Origin: Pseudolysinimonas_A sp049651805
GTDB taxonomy: Bacteria; Actinomycetota; Actinomycetes; Actinomycetales; Microbacteriaceae
Length of the DNA stretch: 64,000 nucleotides
Direction: 5' to 3'
Assembly: GCF_049651805.1 (NCBI RefSeq)
Contig: NZ_JBASCU010000017.1
Coordinates: forward strand, 1-64,000
This document shows, one piece after another, positions 43,981-53,077 of this stretch (positions are counted from its first letter, which is position 1; every line of letters starts with the position of its first letter). Both the position numbers and the translations under genes were made by a program. The notes beneath the pieces were generated by a model. It was not told where the DNA came from, did no database searches, and saw nothing but the letters and a program-made list of their open reading frames with translations.

Positions 43981-45032
43981 TACCGGGTCGTCGCCGCTAT
44001 CCAGGCATCGAGCTTGGCTGTCGCATCCCCGGTGTCGATCGCTTCGGCGGCGACCACGAGCTTCTCGGTGAAGCGCTCGCGGATGTCGCGCTCCTGCTGG
44101 GTGGCGTCGTGCGCGAGCTCCCAGGCCACGAGACCCGCGGCCGCGTTCAACAGCACGATGTCGCGTACGGGACCGGCGTCGCCCGCGAACACCCCGCGCG
44201 CGATCGCCGCGTTGTGTGCGGCATCCCCACCGCGCAGGTCGTCGATCGTCGACCGCGCGATGTCGAGCTCTCCGGGGTCGAGGTCGTGCTCGTGGATGTC
44301 GCCGCGCGACACCTCCCAGATGCGGCTGTGCCCGGTCGTGGTGAGTTCGTCGAGCCCGTCGTCACCGCGGTAGACCAGCGCGGTCGCACCTCGGGTGCGG
44401 AACACTCCGGTGATCAGGGGAACCTTGTCCAGCGCGGCGACGCCGACGCTCGACGCTTCGGGCCGCGCCGGGTTGCAGAGCGGCCCGAGAAAGTTGAAGA
44501 CCGTCGGGATGCCGAGCTCGCCGCGAACCGCGCCGGCGTGCTTGAACCCGGGGTGGAACAGTGCCGCGAAGACGAACGTGATGCCGACTTCATCGAGCAC
44601 GGCGGCGACCCGCTCGGGTGGGATCTGGAGATCGACGCCGAGCGCCGTGAGCACGTCCGACGAGCCCGACGCCGACGATGCCGCGCGGTTTCCGTGTTTG
44701 ACGACCTTCGCCCCCGCGGCGGCGGCGACGATCGACGCCATCGTCGACACGTTGACGGTGCCGAAGCGGTCGCCGCCCGTGCCGACGATGTCGAGTGCCA
44801 TCGGGTCGACCTCGAGCGGCTGCGCGTGAGCGAGGATCGCGTCACGGAATCCGACGATCTCGTCGACCGTCTCGCCCTTGGCACGCAGCGCGACGAGGAA
44901 TCCCGCGAGCTGTGCGGACGACGCCTCGCCCTCCATCACCTGCTCCATCGCCCAGGAGGCTTCGGCGATCGAAAGATCGGCCCCGGCCAGGAGTTGGGTG
45001 AGCAGAGCTGGCCAGGTGAGTTCCGTCGGCAT
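43980..45032 (-). CDS. trpD: Anthranilate phosphoribosyltransferase
   Basis: Tryptophan biosynthetic enzyme of 350 residues that joins anthranilate to PRPP. Key motifs are DIVGTGGDRFGTVNVST (PRPP-binding), KHGNRAASSASGSSDVLTAL (anthranilate/PRPP site) and FNFLGPLCNPARP. The ATG at 45032 gives the usual MPTELTWPALL start. It is isolated from other trp genes and lies divergent from ctaE, an arrangement common in actinobacteria, where trpD often sits next to the oxidase genes. Confidence 0.95.
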   Translation of the reverse strand: MPTELTWPALLTQLLAGADLSIAEASWAMEQVMEGEASSAQLAGFLVALRAKGETVDEIVGFRDAILAHAQPLEVDPMALDIVGTGGDRFGTVNVSTMASIVAAAAGAKVVKHGNRAASSASGSSDVLTALGVDLQIPPERVAAVLDEVGITFVFAALFHPGFKHAGAVRGELGIPTVFNFLGPLCNPARPEASSVGVAALDKVPLITGVFRTRGATALVYRGDDGLDELTTTGHSRIWEVSRGDIHEHDLDPGELDIARSTIDDLRGGDAAHNAAIARGVFAGDAGPVRDIVLLNAAAGLVAWELAHDATQQERDIRERFTEKLVVAAEAIDTGDATAKLDAWIAATTR

Positions 45033-45075
45033 GGCGTCGATCGTAGCGACCCTGGATATCGGCCATAATGGAGTC

Positions 45076-45723
45076 GTGACCTCGACACCGATTTCGCACC
45101 GCCCTGCCGCTGGGGTCATCAACCGCCCGAACTCCGTGCAGGTGGGCACGATTGTTTGGCTCGGCAGCGAAGTGATGTTCTTCGCCGGCCTCTTCGCTGT
45201 CTACTTCACGCTGAAGTCGACGTCACCCGGTTTGTGGGCCGACCAGTCGTCGAAGCTCAACATCGTCTTCTCCGCGACCATCACGATCATCCTCGTGTCT
45301 TCGTCGTTCACCGCCCAGTTCGGCGTCTTCGCCGCGGAACGCCTGCAGAAGTGGCGCACCGGCGCGTGGTGGAACATGCGGCGCTGGGGCGTCGTCGAGT
45401 GGTTCTTCCTGAGCTTCTTTCTCGGCGCGCTGTTCATCATCGGTCAGGTCTACGAATATGCCATCCTCGTCGCCGAGGGCGTCGGGTTCACCTCCGACTC
45501 CTTCGGCTCTGCGTTCTACCTCACGACCGGCTTCCACGGCCTGCACGTGACCGGCGGTCTGCTGGCGTTCCTCATCGTGATCGGCCGGTTCTTCGCGGTG
45601 AAGCACTTCACGCACAAAGAAGCCGTGACCGCGATCGTCGTCTCGTACTACTGGCACTTCGTCGACGTGGTCTGGATCGGCCTCTTCGTCATCATCTACG
45701 TCTTCCCGCAAATCGGAGTCTGA
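45076..45723 (+). CDS. ctaE: Cytochrome c oxidase subunit III
   Basis: Membrane subunit of the aa3 oxidase, 215 residues, with five predicted helices, as in actinobacteria, which lack the first two helices of the mitochondrial subunit. The landmarks are GTIVWLGSEVMFFAGLFAVY, the middle of the protein, and FYLTTGFHGLHVTGGLLAF and VSYYWHFVDVVWIGLFVIIY near the end, which hold conserved His, Glu and Trp residues. It starts with a GTG. It heads an operon with qcrC, qcrA and qcrB, the genes for the bc1 complex with which the oxidase forms a supercomplex. Confidence 0.95.
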   Translation: MTSTPISHRPAAGVINRPNSVQVGTIVWLGSEVMFFAGLFAVYFTLKSTSPGLWADQSSKLNIVFSATITIILVSSSFTAQFGVFAAERLQKWRTGAWWNMRRWGVVEWFFLSFFLGALFIIGQVYEYAILVAEGVGFTSDSFGSAFYLTTGFHGLHVTGGLLAFLIVIGRFFAVKHFTHKEAVTAIVVSYYWHFVDVVWIGLFVIIYVFPQIGV

Positions 45724-45729
45724 GCCCAC

Positions 45730-46515
45730 ATGTCACGCACTCGCCGCACGGGCCGCCGTTCTCCGCTCGCCTCGGTCGCCCTGCTCGTCATCGGGCTGCT
45801 GACCACCGGCGGCGCCTACGCACTCGTCACCTCGAGCGCGACCGCGAGTCCGACCTCGGCGACCGCGTCCGGAGTCGAAGAGGGCGAGAAACTGTTCGTC
45901 GCGAACTGCGCCTCCTGCCACGGTTGGGGCGCTGTGGGAACAACCGACGGCCCGAGCCTGGTGGGCGTCGGCGCGGCAGCGGTCGACTTCCAGGTGGGCA
46001 CCGGTCGGATGCCGATGGCCGCCTCGGGGCCCCAGGCCGAAGCCAAGCCGGTTCAGTTCACCGCGGAACAGATCCAGGCGCTCGCCGCCTACGTCGCCAC
46101 TCTCGGTGAGGGCCCCGGAATTCCCGACGCCCGCTATCTCACCGGCGAGGGCGATGTCGCCGGGGGCGCCGAACTCTTCCGCATCAACTGCGCAATGTGT
46201 CACAACGTCGCAGGCGCCGGTGGCGCTCTGACGCAGGGCAAGTTCGCCCCCGACCTCAAAGATGTCGACCCCGCCCACGTCTATGAAGCGATGGTCACCG
46301 GACCGCAGGACATGCCGGTCTTCAACGACATGAACATCAGTCCCGAGGAGAAGGCCGACATCATCGCCTACCTCGAGTACCTCAACGACAACCCGTCCCC
46401 CGGCGGCCTCGACCTCGGTGGCCTCGGCCCCGTCTCGGAGGGCCTGTTCGTCTGGATCTTCGCTCTCGGTGCGATCGTCGCGGTGACAGTCTGGCTCACC
46501 GCGAAGTCGAACTGA
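45730..46515 (+). CDS. qcrC: Diheme cytochrome c subunit of the bc1 complex
   Basis: Membrane-anchored diheme cytochrome c1-type subunit of 261 residues. An N-terminal uncleaved signal anchor (LASVALLVIGLLTTGGAYAL) leads to two cytochrome c domains with CASCH (60-64) and CAMCH (154-158) heme sites, Met ligands likely in MPMAAS and MPVFNDM, and a C-terminal membrane helix (LFVWIFALGAIVAVTVWLT). The second heme replaces a soluble cytochrome c, passing electrons directly to the aa3 oxidase. It lies 6 nt after ctaE. Confidence 0.96.
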   Translation: MSRTRRTGRRSPLASVALLVIGLLTTGGAYALVTSSATASPTSATASGVEEGEKLFVANCASCHGWGAVGTTDGPSLVGVGAAAVDFQVGTGRMPMAASGPQAEAKPVQFTAEQIQALAAYVATLGEGPGIPDARYLTGEGDVAGGAELFRINCAMCHNVAGAGGALTQGKFAPDLKDVDPAHVYEAMVTGPQDMPVFNDMNISPEEKADIIAYLEYLNDNPSPGGLDLGGLGPVSEGLFVWIFALGAIVAVTVWLTAKSN

Positions 46516-46568
46516 GACCCACCGGTTCCCAGACTCCGAATCACGAAGAGATAAGAGAGCACACGAGC

Positions 46569-47642
46569 ATGGCAGACCACGGCAGCGCGGAACCCGGTCG
46601 TGCGGTCGTGCGACGGGATATCCCGTCCGACGCACCCGGAACTGCCGTCGTGTCCACGGACGCGATCGAGAACCCCGGCTTCCCGCCGTACCGACCGCGC
46701 GTCAGCGACGTCGACCCCAAGAAGGAGCGCCAGAACGAGCGCCGCGTCGCCTGGTTCTTCTGGGCGTCGATCGTCGGCAGCGTCTTCGCGATCGTCGCCT
46801 ACTTCGTGTTCCCGATCGACACCGACAACCCCGCCTCGGTGCAGACCAACAACGCTCTGCTCGGGCTCGGCATGGCGCTCGCGCTGTTCGGGATCGGCTT
46901 CGGTGCCGTGCACTGGTCGAAGTCGCTGATGGACGGGCACGATCTCGTCGAGGACCGCAACGCCGGCCACCCGCCGGAGGAGAAGTACGAGAAGCGTGCA
47001 GGCGCTGCCGCCGTGTTCACCGCGGGAAACCAGGAGTCGGGCTTCACGCGCCGCAAGCTGATCCGCAACTCGCTCATCGGTGCGCTCGTCGTCTTCCCAC
47101 TCCCGGCCGTCGTACTGTTTCGCGACCTCGCCCCGGCTGAAGACCCGGTGACCCTGCTCAAGCACACGCTGTGGAAGAAAGGAACCCGTCTCGCGCAGGA
47201 CCCCGACGGCACCCCGATCCGCGCAGCCGACGTCACGCTCGGCTCGGTGTTCCACGTCATTCCGGAAGGTCTCGAAGACCTCGACCACGGCAAGCTCGAA
47301 GAGAAGGCCAAGGCGGCCGTGCTGCTCACCCGGCTCAAGCCCGAAGATCTGAACATCTCCGAGGGGCGCGAAGACTGGAACTACCAGGGCATCGTCGCGT
47401 ACTCCAAGATCTGCACGCACGTCGGGTGCCCGGTGGCGCTCTACGAACAGCGCACCCATCACCTGCTGTGCCCGTGCCACCAGTCGCAGTTCGACATCAC
47501 GCAGGAGGCGAAGGTCATCTTCGGTCCCGCCAAGCGGTCGTTGCCGCAACTGCCGATCACGGTCGACGACGAGGGCTACCTCGTCGCGCAGAGTGACTTC
47601 ACCGAGCCCGTGGGCCCGAGCTTCTGGGAGCGCAAGCTGTGA
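46569..47642 (+). CDS. qcrA: Rieske iron-sulfur subunit of the bc1 complex
   Basis: Protein of 357 residues with three membrane helices in the N-terminal 190 residues, a feature of actinobacterial Rieske proteins, then the Rieske domain: CTHVGC (C282, H284, C287) and CPCHQSQFD (C301, C303, H304). C282, H284, C301 and H304 bind the [2Fe-2S] cluster, and C287/C303 form the disulfide. The middle region, EDPVTLLKHTLWKKGTRL, precedes the cluster domain. It overlaps qcrB by 4 nt. Confidence 0.96.
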   Translation: MADHGSAEPGRAVVRRDIPSDAPGTAVVSTDAIENPGFPPYRPRVSDVDPKKERQNERRVAWFFWASIVGSVFAIVAYFVFPIDTDNPASVQTNNALLGLGMALALFGIGFGAVHWSKSLMDGHDLVEDRNAGHPPEEKYEKRAGAAAVFTAGNQESGFTRRKLIRNSLIGALVVFPLPAVVLFRDLAPAEDPVTLLKHTLWKKGTRLAQDPDGTPIRAADVTLGSVFHVIPEGLEDLDHGKLEEKAKAAVLLTRLKPEDLNISEGREDWNYQGIVAYSKICTHVGCPVALYEQRTHHLLCPCHQSQFDITQEAKVIFGPAKRSLPQLPITVDDEGYLVAQSDFTEPVGPSFWERKL

Positions 47643-49294
47643 CCGTCGATATCCGTCGGAGTGAACCCGACGAAATCACCACCAACCGCCCCGGTACCGA
47701 GCCGGCCACCGCCGAGGTCGGTGCCGGCATGCGGTTCACCAATTGGGCCGCCGGCTACGTCGACGAGCGCTTCAAGCTCTCGGGCTGGATTCGCGACTAC
47801 GGTCGCAAGATCTTCCCGGACCACTGGTCGTTCATGCTCGGCGAGGTCGCCCTTTACAGCCTCATCGTCGTGCTGCTCTCGGGAACCTTCCTGACCTTCT
47901 TCTTTCAGGCCTCCATGGTCGAAACGACCTACGAAGGCTCCTACGTGCCGCTCAAGGGCATTGAGATGTCGGCGGCGATGGCATCGACGCTCGACATCTC
48001 CTTCGATGTGCGCGGCGGCCTTCTCGTGCGTCAGATCCACCACTGGGCGGCGCTGCTCTTCGTCGCCTCGATCGGCCTGCACATGCTGCGCGTGTTCTTC
48101 ACCGGCGCATTCCGCAAGCCGCGTGAGATCAACTGGCTTCTTGGGTTCACGCTCTTCGTCCTGGCGATGGCCGAAGGATTCACCGGCTACTCGCTACCCG
48201 ATGACCTGCTCTCGGGCAACGGCCTGCGCATCATCGACGGCATGGTGAAGGGCTTCCCGATCGTCGGAACCTGGATCTCGTATCTGCTGTTCGGCGGAGA
48301 GTTCCCGGGCGTCACCGTCGTCGGCATGTTCTACTCGCTGCACATCCTGCTGTTGCCCGCGATCCTCGTCGCGATCGTCGGCATCCACGTGATCATGGTG
48401 TTCGTCAACAAGCACACCCAGTACGCGGGCCCGGGCCGCACGAACGACAACGTCGTGGGTGTTCCCGTCATGCCGGTGTTCGCGGCGAAGGCCGGTGGGT
48501 TCTTCTTCATCGTGTTCGGCGTCATCGTCCTGATCGCCGCCACGGTCACGATCAACCCGATCTGGAACTACGGCCCATACGACCCCTCCCCCATTTCGGC
48601 GGGAACGCAACCCGACTGGTACATCGGATTCGCCGACGGGATTCTGCGGCTCATTCCGTCGGGGCTCGAGTCGGAGATTTTCGGCTTCACGGTCACGTGG
48701 TACATCCTCATCCCGGTGGTCGTACTGGGGCTCTTCCTCGTGCTGGTGGCGCTCTACCCCTTCTTCGAAGCGTGGGTGACCGGCGACAAGCGCCACCACA
48801 ACATCGCCGACCGTCCGCGCAACGCCCCGATGCGCACCGCGATCGGCGCCGCCGGCGTGACGTTCTACGCGGTCATGTGGGCTGCGGCATCGTCGGACCT
48901 CATCGCCACGCACTTCAAGCTGGCGATCGAGGGAGTCACCTATACGCTGCAAGGTCTGCTCATCCTCGGGCCGATCTTCGCCTTCGTCGTCACCCGCCGC
49001 ATCTGCTTCGCCCTGCAGAAGAAAGATCGTGAGATCGCGCTGCACGGCTACGAGTCCGGCCGCATCGTGCGCCTGCCCGGCGGCGAGTACGTCGAAGTGC
49101 ACCAGCCGCTCAGCGACTACGAGCGGTGGCGTCTGGTGTCGTACACCGACTACCAGCCCCTCATGGTGCGACCCGACAAGCGCGGGCGCATCTCGATCCT
49201 GCAGCGGGTGCGCGCCGTCGCCTCGCGATTGTTCTTCGAAGACCGCATCGCGCCGGTCACCAAGAGCGAGATCGAGTCGCAGTCGCACCACTGA
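47639..49294 (+). CDS. qcrB: Cytochrome b subunit of the bc1 complex
   Basis: Protein of 551 residues with nine or ten membrane helices. The heme-ligating histidines are visible in RQIHHWAALLFVASIGLHML and, in the fourth helix, HILLLPAILVAIVGIHVIMV. The Qo-site region includes NPIWNYGPYDPSPIS, the actinobacterial equivalent of the PEWY segment. A C-terminal cytosolic extension of about 100 residues (RRICFALQKKDREIALHGYE...) is typical of this phylum. The operon ctaE-qcrCAB ends here, at a strong hairpin. Confidence 0.96.
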   Translation: MTVDIRRSEPDEITTNRPGTEPATAEVGAGMRFTNWAAGYVDERFKLSGWIRDYGRKIFPDHWSFMLGEVALYSLIVVLLSGTFLTFFFQASMVETTYEGSYVPLKGIEMSAAMASTLDISFDVRGGLLVRQIHHWAALLFVASIGLHMLRVFFTGAFRKPREINWLLGFTLFVLAMAEGFTGYSLPDDLLSGNGLRIIDGMVKGFPIVGTWISYLLFGGEFPGVTVVGMFYSLHILLLPAILVAIVGIHVIMVFVNKHTQYAGPGRTNDNVVGVPVMPVFAAKAGGFFFIVFGVIVLIAATVTINPIWNYGPYDPSPISAGTQPDWYIGFADGILRLIPSGLESEIFGFTVTWYILIPVVVLGLFLVLVALYPFFEAWVTGDKRHHNIADRPRNAPMRTAIGAAGVTFYAVMWAAASSDLIATHFKLAIEGVTYTLQGLLILGPIFAFVVTRRICFALQKKDREIALHGYESGRIVRLPGGEYVEVHQPLSDYERWRLVSYTDYQPLMVRPDKRGRISILQRVRAVASRLFFEDRIAPVTKSEIESQSHH

Positions 49295-49323
49295 GTCGTC
49301 GACGTTGATCTGCCGAGCGACGA

Positions 49324-49358
49324 TCTGCCCAGAGCGGCGGATCGGCGCTCAGGGCAGA
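49324..49358. terminator. Bidirectional terminator between qcrB and the GNAT gene
   Basis: TCTGCCC-A-GAGCG (9-nt loop) CGCTC-A-GGGCAGA: a 7-bp plus 5-bp stem interrupted by one A-A mismatch. It starts 29 nt after the qcrB stop and covers the last codons and stop of the convergent GNAT gene, so it serves both. Confidence 0.85.
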
Positions 49359-49819
49359 ACGCGCCCGGCGACCGCCCGGTCTGCCGGGAAGAAGCGACGC
49401 ATGTACTCGGCCGCGTCAGCGAAACCGAGACGGTCGTAGAACCCGCCGGCGCGGCGGCTCGCCACCGTCAGCTGGGTCACCCCGCGCTGCTCGCAGGCCG
49501 CCTCCACCGCTCGTACCAGGAGGGTTCCGAAGTTGCGGCCCCGGGCCGCCTCGTCGACGACGATCTCTTGCAACTGAGCCGACGGCCCGTTGGTGGTGAG
49601 CAGCGGCACGATCGTCGTCAGCGCGTATCCGCCGAGTCGAGGCGACCCGTCGTCGACGACCAGCAGCAACACGGTGGGCTGGTCCCCGCGGAGGTATCCG
49701 GCGATCGTCTCATCGTATGCCGCGCGGTCCGGCGTGAAGGCGTGCCCCAGCATCTGCACGAGGTCGAAGATCGCGTCTTCGTCGCCTGGACGCGCCTCAC
49801 GGATCACGACTTCGGTCAT
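49349..49819 (-). CDS. GNAT family N-acetyltransferase
   Basis: Protein of 156 residues with the GNAT fold: VVIREARPGDEDAIFDLVQM at the N-terminus, SAQLQEIVVDEAARGRNFGT with the acetyl-CoA loop R-x-x-x-F-G-T, and QLTVASRRAGGFYDRLGFAD near the C-terminus. Substrate unknown. It is wedged between the qcr operon and ctaF, in line with ctaC-ctaD-ctaF but 16 nt upstream on the map of ctaF's end, so it could be read through from that operon. A shared role with the oxidase is not implied. Confidence 0.88.
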   Translation of the reverse strand: MTEVVIREARPGDEDAIFDLVQMLGHAFTPDRAAYDETIAGYLRGDQPTVLLLVVDDGSPRLGGYALTTIVPLLTTNGPSAQLQEIVVDEAARGRNFGTLLVRAVEAACEQRGVTQLTVASRRAGGFYDRLGFADAAEYMRRFFPADRAVAGRVLP

Positions 49820-49835
49820 CGAGAACGAGCTCCGA

Positions 49836-50288
49836 TCAGCGCGCGAAGAAGTTGCGGTAGTACTCGAATTGCCAACCGACGATGGCGATCAGCACGATCG
49901 GCCCACCGATGAACGCCAGCCAGATGCCGACGGCGAAGCCCAAGAACATGAAGGCCAGGCCCAGCGCGAGCACCATCGGCCACCAGCTCCACGGGCTGAA
50001 GTGCCCGACCTCGGGATCGCCATCGTCGATCTCGGCGGTCATGATGTCTTCCGGCAGCTCGCCGCCTTGGGCCCGCTTCGTGATCGTCAGGTAGAAGGCG
50101 ATCAGGATCGACAACAGCGCCCCGAGTGCGATGCCGATCGTGCCGACCCACTCGACACCCGTGTGCGTCAACGGCTCGATCTGTTCGGGGGTGCTGGCGA
50201 AGTCGATGAGCGACCAGACCGTGTAGCCCGCAGCCGAGAGGCCGAAGAAGACCGCGAGGATCCAGAACAGGTTGGTGTTGACGCGCAC
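49836..50288 (-). CDS. ctaF: Cytochrome c oxidase subunit IV (actinobacterial)
   Basis: Small membrane subunit of the aa3 oxidase, 150 residues, slightly longer than the usual 130-145. It has an N-terminal pair of membrane helices (NLFWILAVFFGLSAAGYTVW; WVGTIGIALGALLSILIAFY), a cytosolic loop with DGDPEVGHFSPWSWWP, and a C-terminal pair (VLALGLAFMFLGFAVGIWLA; GGPIVLIAIVGWQFEYY). It starts with a GTG directly after the ctaD stop (1 nt between). The GHFSPWSWWP segment is diagnostic for the family. Confidence 0.92.
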   Translation of the reverse strand: MRVNTNLFWILAVFFGLSAAGYTVWSLIDFASTPEQIEPLTHTGVEWVGTIGIALGALLSILIAFYLTITKRAQGGELPEDIMTAEIDDGDPEVGHFSPWSWWPMVLALGLAFMFLGFAVGIWLAFIGGPIVLIAIVGWQFEYYRNFFAR

Positions 50289-50289
50289 G

Positions 50290-52014
50290 CTACTTCACCT
50301 CTCCGTCGACGAGGTCGACGACGGGACGGTCGGGGGCATCTTTCAGCGGGCCGATTCCAACCTGCGCGCCGCTCAACTCGGGGTGGTGCAGGTCGAACGC
50401 CGGCGACTCCGAACGGATGCGCGGGATCGACACGAAGTTGTGGCGCGGCGGCGGGCAAGAGGTCGCCCACTCGAGCGATCGGGCGTTGCCCCACGGGTCG
50501 TCGACCGTGACCTTCTCCCCGCGCCGGGCGGTGACGAGCACGTTGAGGAAGAACGGCACCATGGAGGCGGCGAGGATCATTGCGCCGATCGTCGAGATCT
50601 GGTTCATCCAGGTGAGCCCGTCTTCTTCCAGGTAGCTCCAATAGCGGCGGGCACCGCCCTGAACGCCGATCCAGTGCTGGATCAGGAACGTGGTGTGGAA
50701 TCCGATGAACAGCATCCAGAAATGCACCTTGCCGAGCTTCTCGTTGAGCATCTTGCCGGTCCACTTCGGCCACCAGAAGTAGAAGCCCGAGAACATCGCG
50801 AACACCACGGTGCCGAAGACGACGTAGTGGAAGTGCGCGACCACGAAGTAGGTGTCGGATACGGCGAAGTCGAGTGGAGGGCTGGCCAGGATGACGCCCG
50901 TCAGACCGCCGAAGGTGAACGTGATGAGGAAGCCGATCGCGAACATCATCGGCGTTTCGAAGGTGACCGATCCACGCCACATCGTGCCGACCCAGTTGAA
51001 GATCTTCACCCCGGTCGGCACCGCGATGAGCATCGTCAGCAGGGCGAAGAACGGCAGCAGTACCGACCCGGTCACATACATGTGGTGGGCCCACACGGTC
51101 ACAGAAAGGGCTGCGATGGCGATCGTCGCATAGATCAGGGTCTTGTATCCGAAGATCGGCTTGCGGCTGAACACCGGCAGCACTTCGGAGATGATGCCGA
51201 AGAACGGCAGCGCGATGATGTACACCTCGGGGTGCCCGAAGAACCAGAACAGGTGCTGCCACAGGATGGCACCGCCGTTCGCCGGATCGAGTAGGTGCGA
51301 CGCGAAGACCCGGTCCGCGCCGAGGGCGAACAGGCCGACCGCGAGCATCGGGAAGGCGAGCAGCACGAGGATCGACGTGACCAGGATGTTCCAGCTGAAG
51401 ATCGGCATGCGGAACATGGTCATGCCGGGCGCCCGCATGGTGATGATCGTGGTGATGAAGTTCACGGCACCGAGGATCGTGCCGAAACCGGTCATCGCCA
51501 GGCCGAACACCCAGAGGTTTCCGCCGAGCCCGGGGGTGAAGGTGGTATTCGACAGTGGCGCGTAGGCGAACCATCCGAACGACGCCGCGCCCTGCGGGGT
51601 GAGGTAGCCGGCGACGGTGACGATTCCGCCGAAGAGGAACAGCCAGTAGGCGAAGGCGTTGAGGCGCGGGAACGCCACATCCGGGGCGCCGATCTGCAGC
51701 GGCATCGCGACATTCGCGAAGCCGGCGAACAGCGGGGTCGCGAACAGCAGCAGCATGATCGTGCCGTGCATCGTGAAGAGTTGGTTGTACTGCTCACCGC
51801 TGGCGACCAGCGTGCTGCCCGGCTCCCAGAGCTGGGCGCGGATGATGAGTGCCATCACGCCGCCGAGGCAGAAGAAGATGAACGACGAGATGAGGTAGAG
51901 GTACCCGATCGTCTTGTGATCGGTGGTGGTGATCCACTTGACGACGATATTGCCCTTGCGCGCGACGCGCGGGGTGCCGAACGCCTGCTGGGGGGCTGTG
52001 GCCGTGGTCGTCAT
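50290..52014 (-). CDS. ctaD: Cytochrome c oxidase subunit I
   Basis: Catalytic subunit of the aa3 oxidase, 574 residues, twelve membrane helices, binding heme a, heme a3 and CuB. Markers are ITTTDHKTIGYLYLISSF at the N-terminus, the heme a ligand in LFTMHGTIMLLLF, the CuB and Tyr-crosslink region WFFGHPEVYIIALPFFG, the HH pair in VWAHHMYVTG, and FVVAHFHYVVFG, with ligands to hemes a3 and a. The ATG overlaps the ctaC stop (TGATG). Confidence 0.97.
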   Translation of the reverse strand: MTTTATAPQQAFGTPRVARKGNIVVKWITTTDHKTIGYLYLISSFIFFCLGGVMALIIRAQLWEPGSTLVASGEQYNQLFTMHGTIMLLLFATPLFAGFANVAMPLQIGAPDVAFPRLNAFAYWLFLFGGIVTVAGYLTPQGAASFGWFAYAPLSNTTFTPGLGGNLWVFGLAMTGFGTILGAVNFITTIITMRAPGMTMFRMPIFSWNILVTSILVLLAFPMLAVGLFALGADRVFASHLLDPANGGAILWQHLFWFFGHPEVYIIALPFFGIISEVLPVFSRKPIFGYKTLIYATIAIAALSVTVWAHHMYVTGSVLLPFFALLTMLIAVPTGVKIFNWVGTMWRGSVTFETPMMFAIGFLITFTFGGLTGVILASPPLDFAVSDTYFVVAHFHYVVFGTVVFAMFSGFYFWWPKWTGKMLNEKLGKVHFWMLFIGFHTTFLIQHWIGVQGGARRYWSYLEEDGLTWMNQISTIGAMILAASMVPFFLNVLVTARRGEKVTVDDPWGNARSLEWATSCPPPRHNFVSIPRIRSESPAFDLHHPELSGAQVGIGPLKDAPDRPVVDLVDGEVK

Positions 52015-52898
52015 CAGTGGTCTCCCTCGCCCGTTCCGCCCGTGCCCGGCAGATTCTGGTTCACGTTGTATTCGGTGCCGATCTGGCCCTCGGGCAGCTG
52101 GGCCATCTGCCGGTCGTATTCGGCCTGGGACACGACCTTGACGGTGAAGAGCATCTTCGAGTGGTACTCGCCGCAGAGTTCCGCACACTTGCCGGCGTAC
52201 TCGCCCTCCTTGAGCGGGGTGAAGTACATGTAGTTCGACCGCGCCGGGATCATGTCCTTCTTGTAGAGGAAGTCGACGATCCAGAACGAGTGGATGACGT
52301 CGCGCGACTCGATCTTGATCTCCACCGACTGGTCGACCGGCAGGTAGAGCACCGGCAGCGCGTCGACATCCGCGAAGTCGTCTTCTGTTTCTTGACCCTG
52401 GATGCCCACTTCGTAGCGGTTCTCGTCGAGGTAGTTGAAGGTCCACGACCAGCGCTGACCGACGACCTCGATCTTGACGTCGGGGTCGGCGATCGGCTGC
52501 TCGATCGCCGACTGGTCACGTGCCGTGAAGGCGAAGAACCCGATGACGAGGATGAGCGGCACGATCGTGTAGAAGATCTCGATCGGCATGTTGTAGCGCA
52601 ATTGCACCGGGAACCCGGTCTGACCCTTGCGGCGCCGGTAGACGACCGCGGCCCAGATGATGAGGCCCCACGTCACGATGCCGACCGCGAGCAGCACGAT
52701 CCACGAGGTCACCCACAGGCCGGTGATGCGGTCGGTGTGGTCGGTGGCACCGGCCGAGCCTTCGGGGAGGAAGCCGGTGAGCTGCGCTTGCGTGCAGCCG
52801 GCGAGGATGACGGTGACGGCGGCCGCGATGGGCACCACCGCCCAACGCGCCAGTTTCGACTTCGCCGGCTTCGGCGAGGGGGGGCGAGTAGAGCGCAC
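52014..52898 (-). CDS. ctaC: Cytochrome c oxidase subunit II
   Basis: CuA-bearing subunit, 294 residues. The signal ends in a lipobox (VTVILAGC, C35), so the mature protein is a lipoprotein, common for Gram-positive ctaC. Two membrane helices (WVTSWIVLLAVGIVTWGLII; IFYTIVPLILVIGFFAF) precede the cupredoxin domain with the CuA site CAELCGEYHSKM (two Cys, Glu, His, Met) and DVIHSFWI, with the other His. It heads the ctaCDF operon. The hairpin at 53044-53068 lies upstream, after erpA. Confidence 0.97.
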   Translation of the reverse strand: MRSTRPPSPKPAKSKLARWAVVPIAAAVTVILAGCTQAQLTGFLPEGSAGATDHTDRITGLWVTSWIVLLAVGIVTWGLIIWAAVVYRRRKGQTGFPVQLRYNMPIEIFYTIVPLILVIGFFAFTARDQSAIEQPIADPDVKIEVVGQRWSWTFNYLDENRYEVGIQGQETEDDFADVDALPVLYLPVDQSVEIKIESRDVIHSFWIVDFLYKKDMIPARSNYMYFTPLKEGEYAGKCAELCGEYHSKMLFTVKVVSQAEYDRQMAQLPEGQIGTEYNVNQNLPGTGGTGEGDH

Positions 52899-53043
52899 CG
52901 GTGACCTCTCAGGAACGTGGATGACCAGGGCCCCAGTCTATCTACCCGCCGAGGGGTCGGAACCGCAGCAGCCCACGGAGAGTCGCGCAGGCGCAGGACT
53001 GAATTAGCGGAAGGGGGCGACCGCGCTCGGCCCCTGGATCGTC

Positions 53044-53068
53044 GCGCGCCGCAGGAGCGGCGGCGCGC
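53044..53068 (-). terminator. GC-rich hairpin after erpA
   Basis: GCGCGCCGC (7-nt loop) GCGGCGCGC, a perfect 9-bp stem beginning 9 nt after the erpA stop on the minus strand. It separates erpA from the ctaC operon. A TTTT run precedes the stem in the transcript direction instead of following it, so classical intrinsic termination is uncertain. Confidence 0.6.
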
Positions 53069-53077
53069 AAAACTAGC

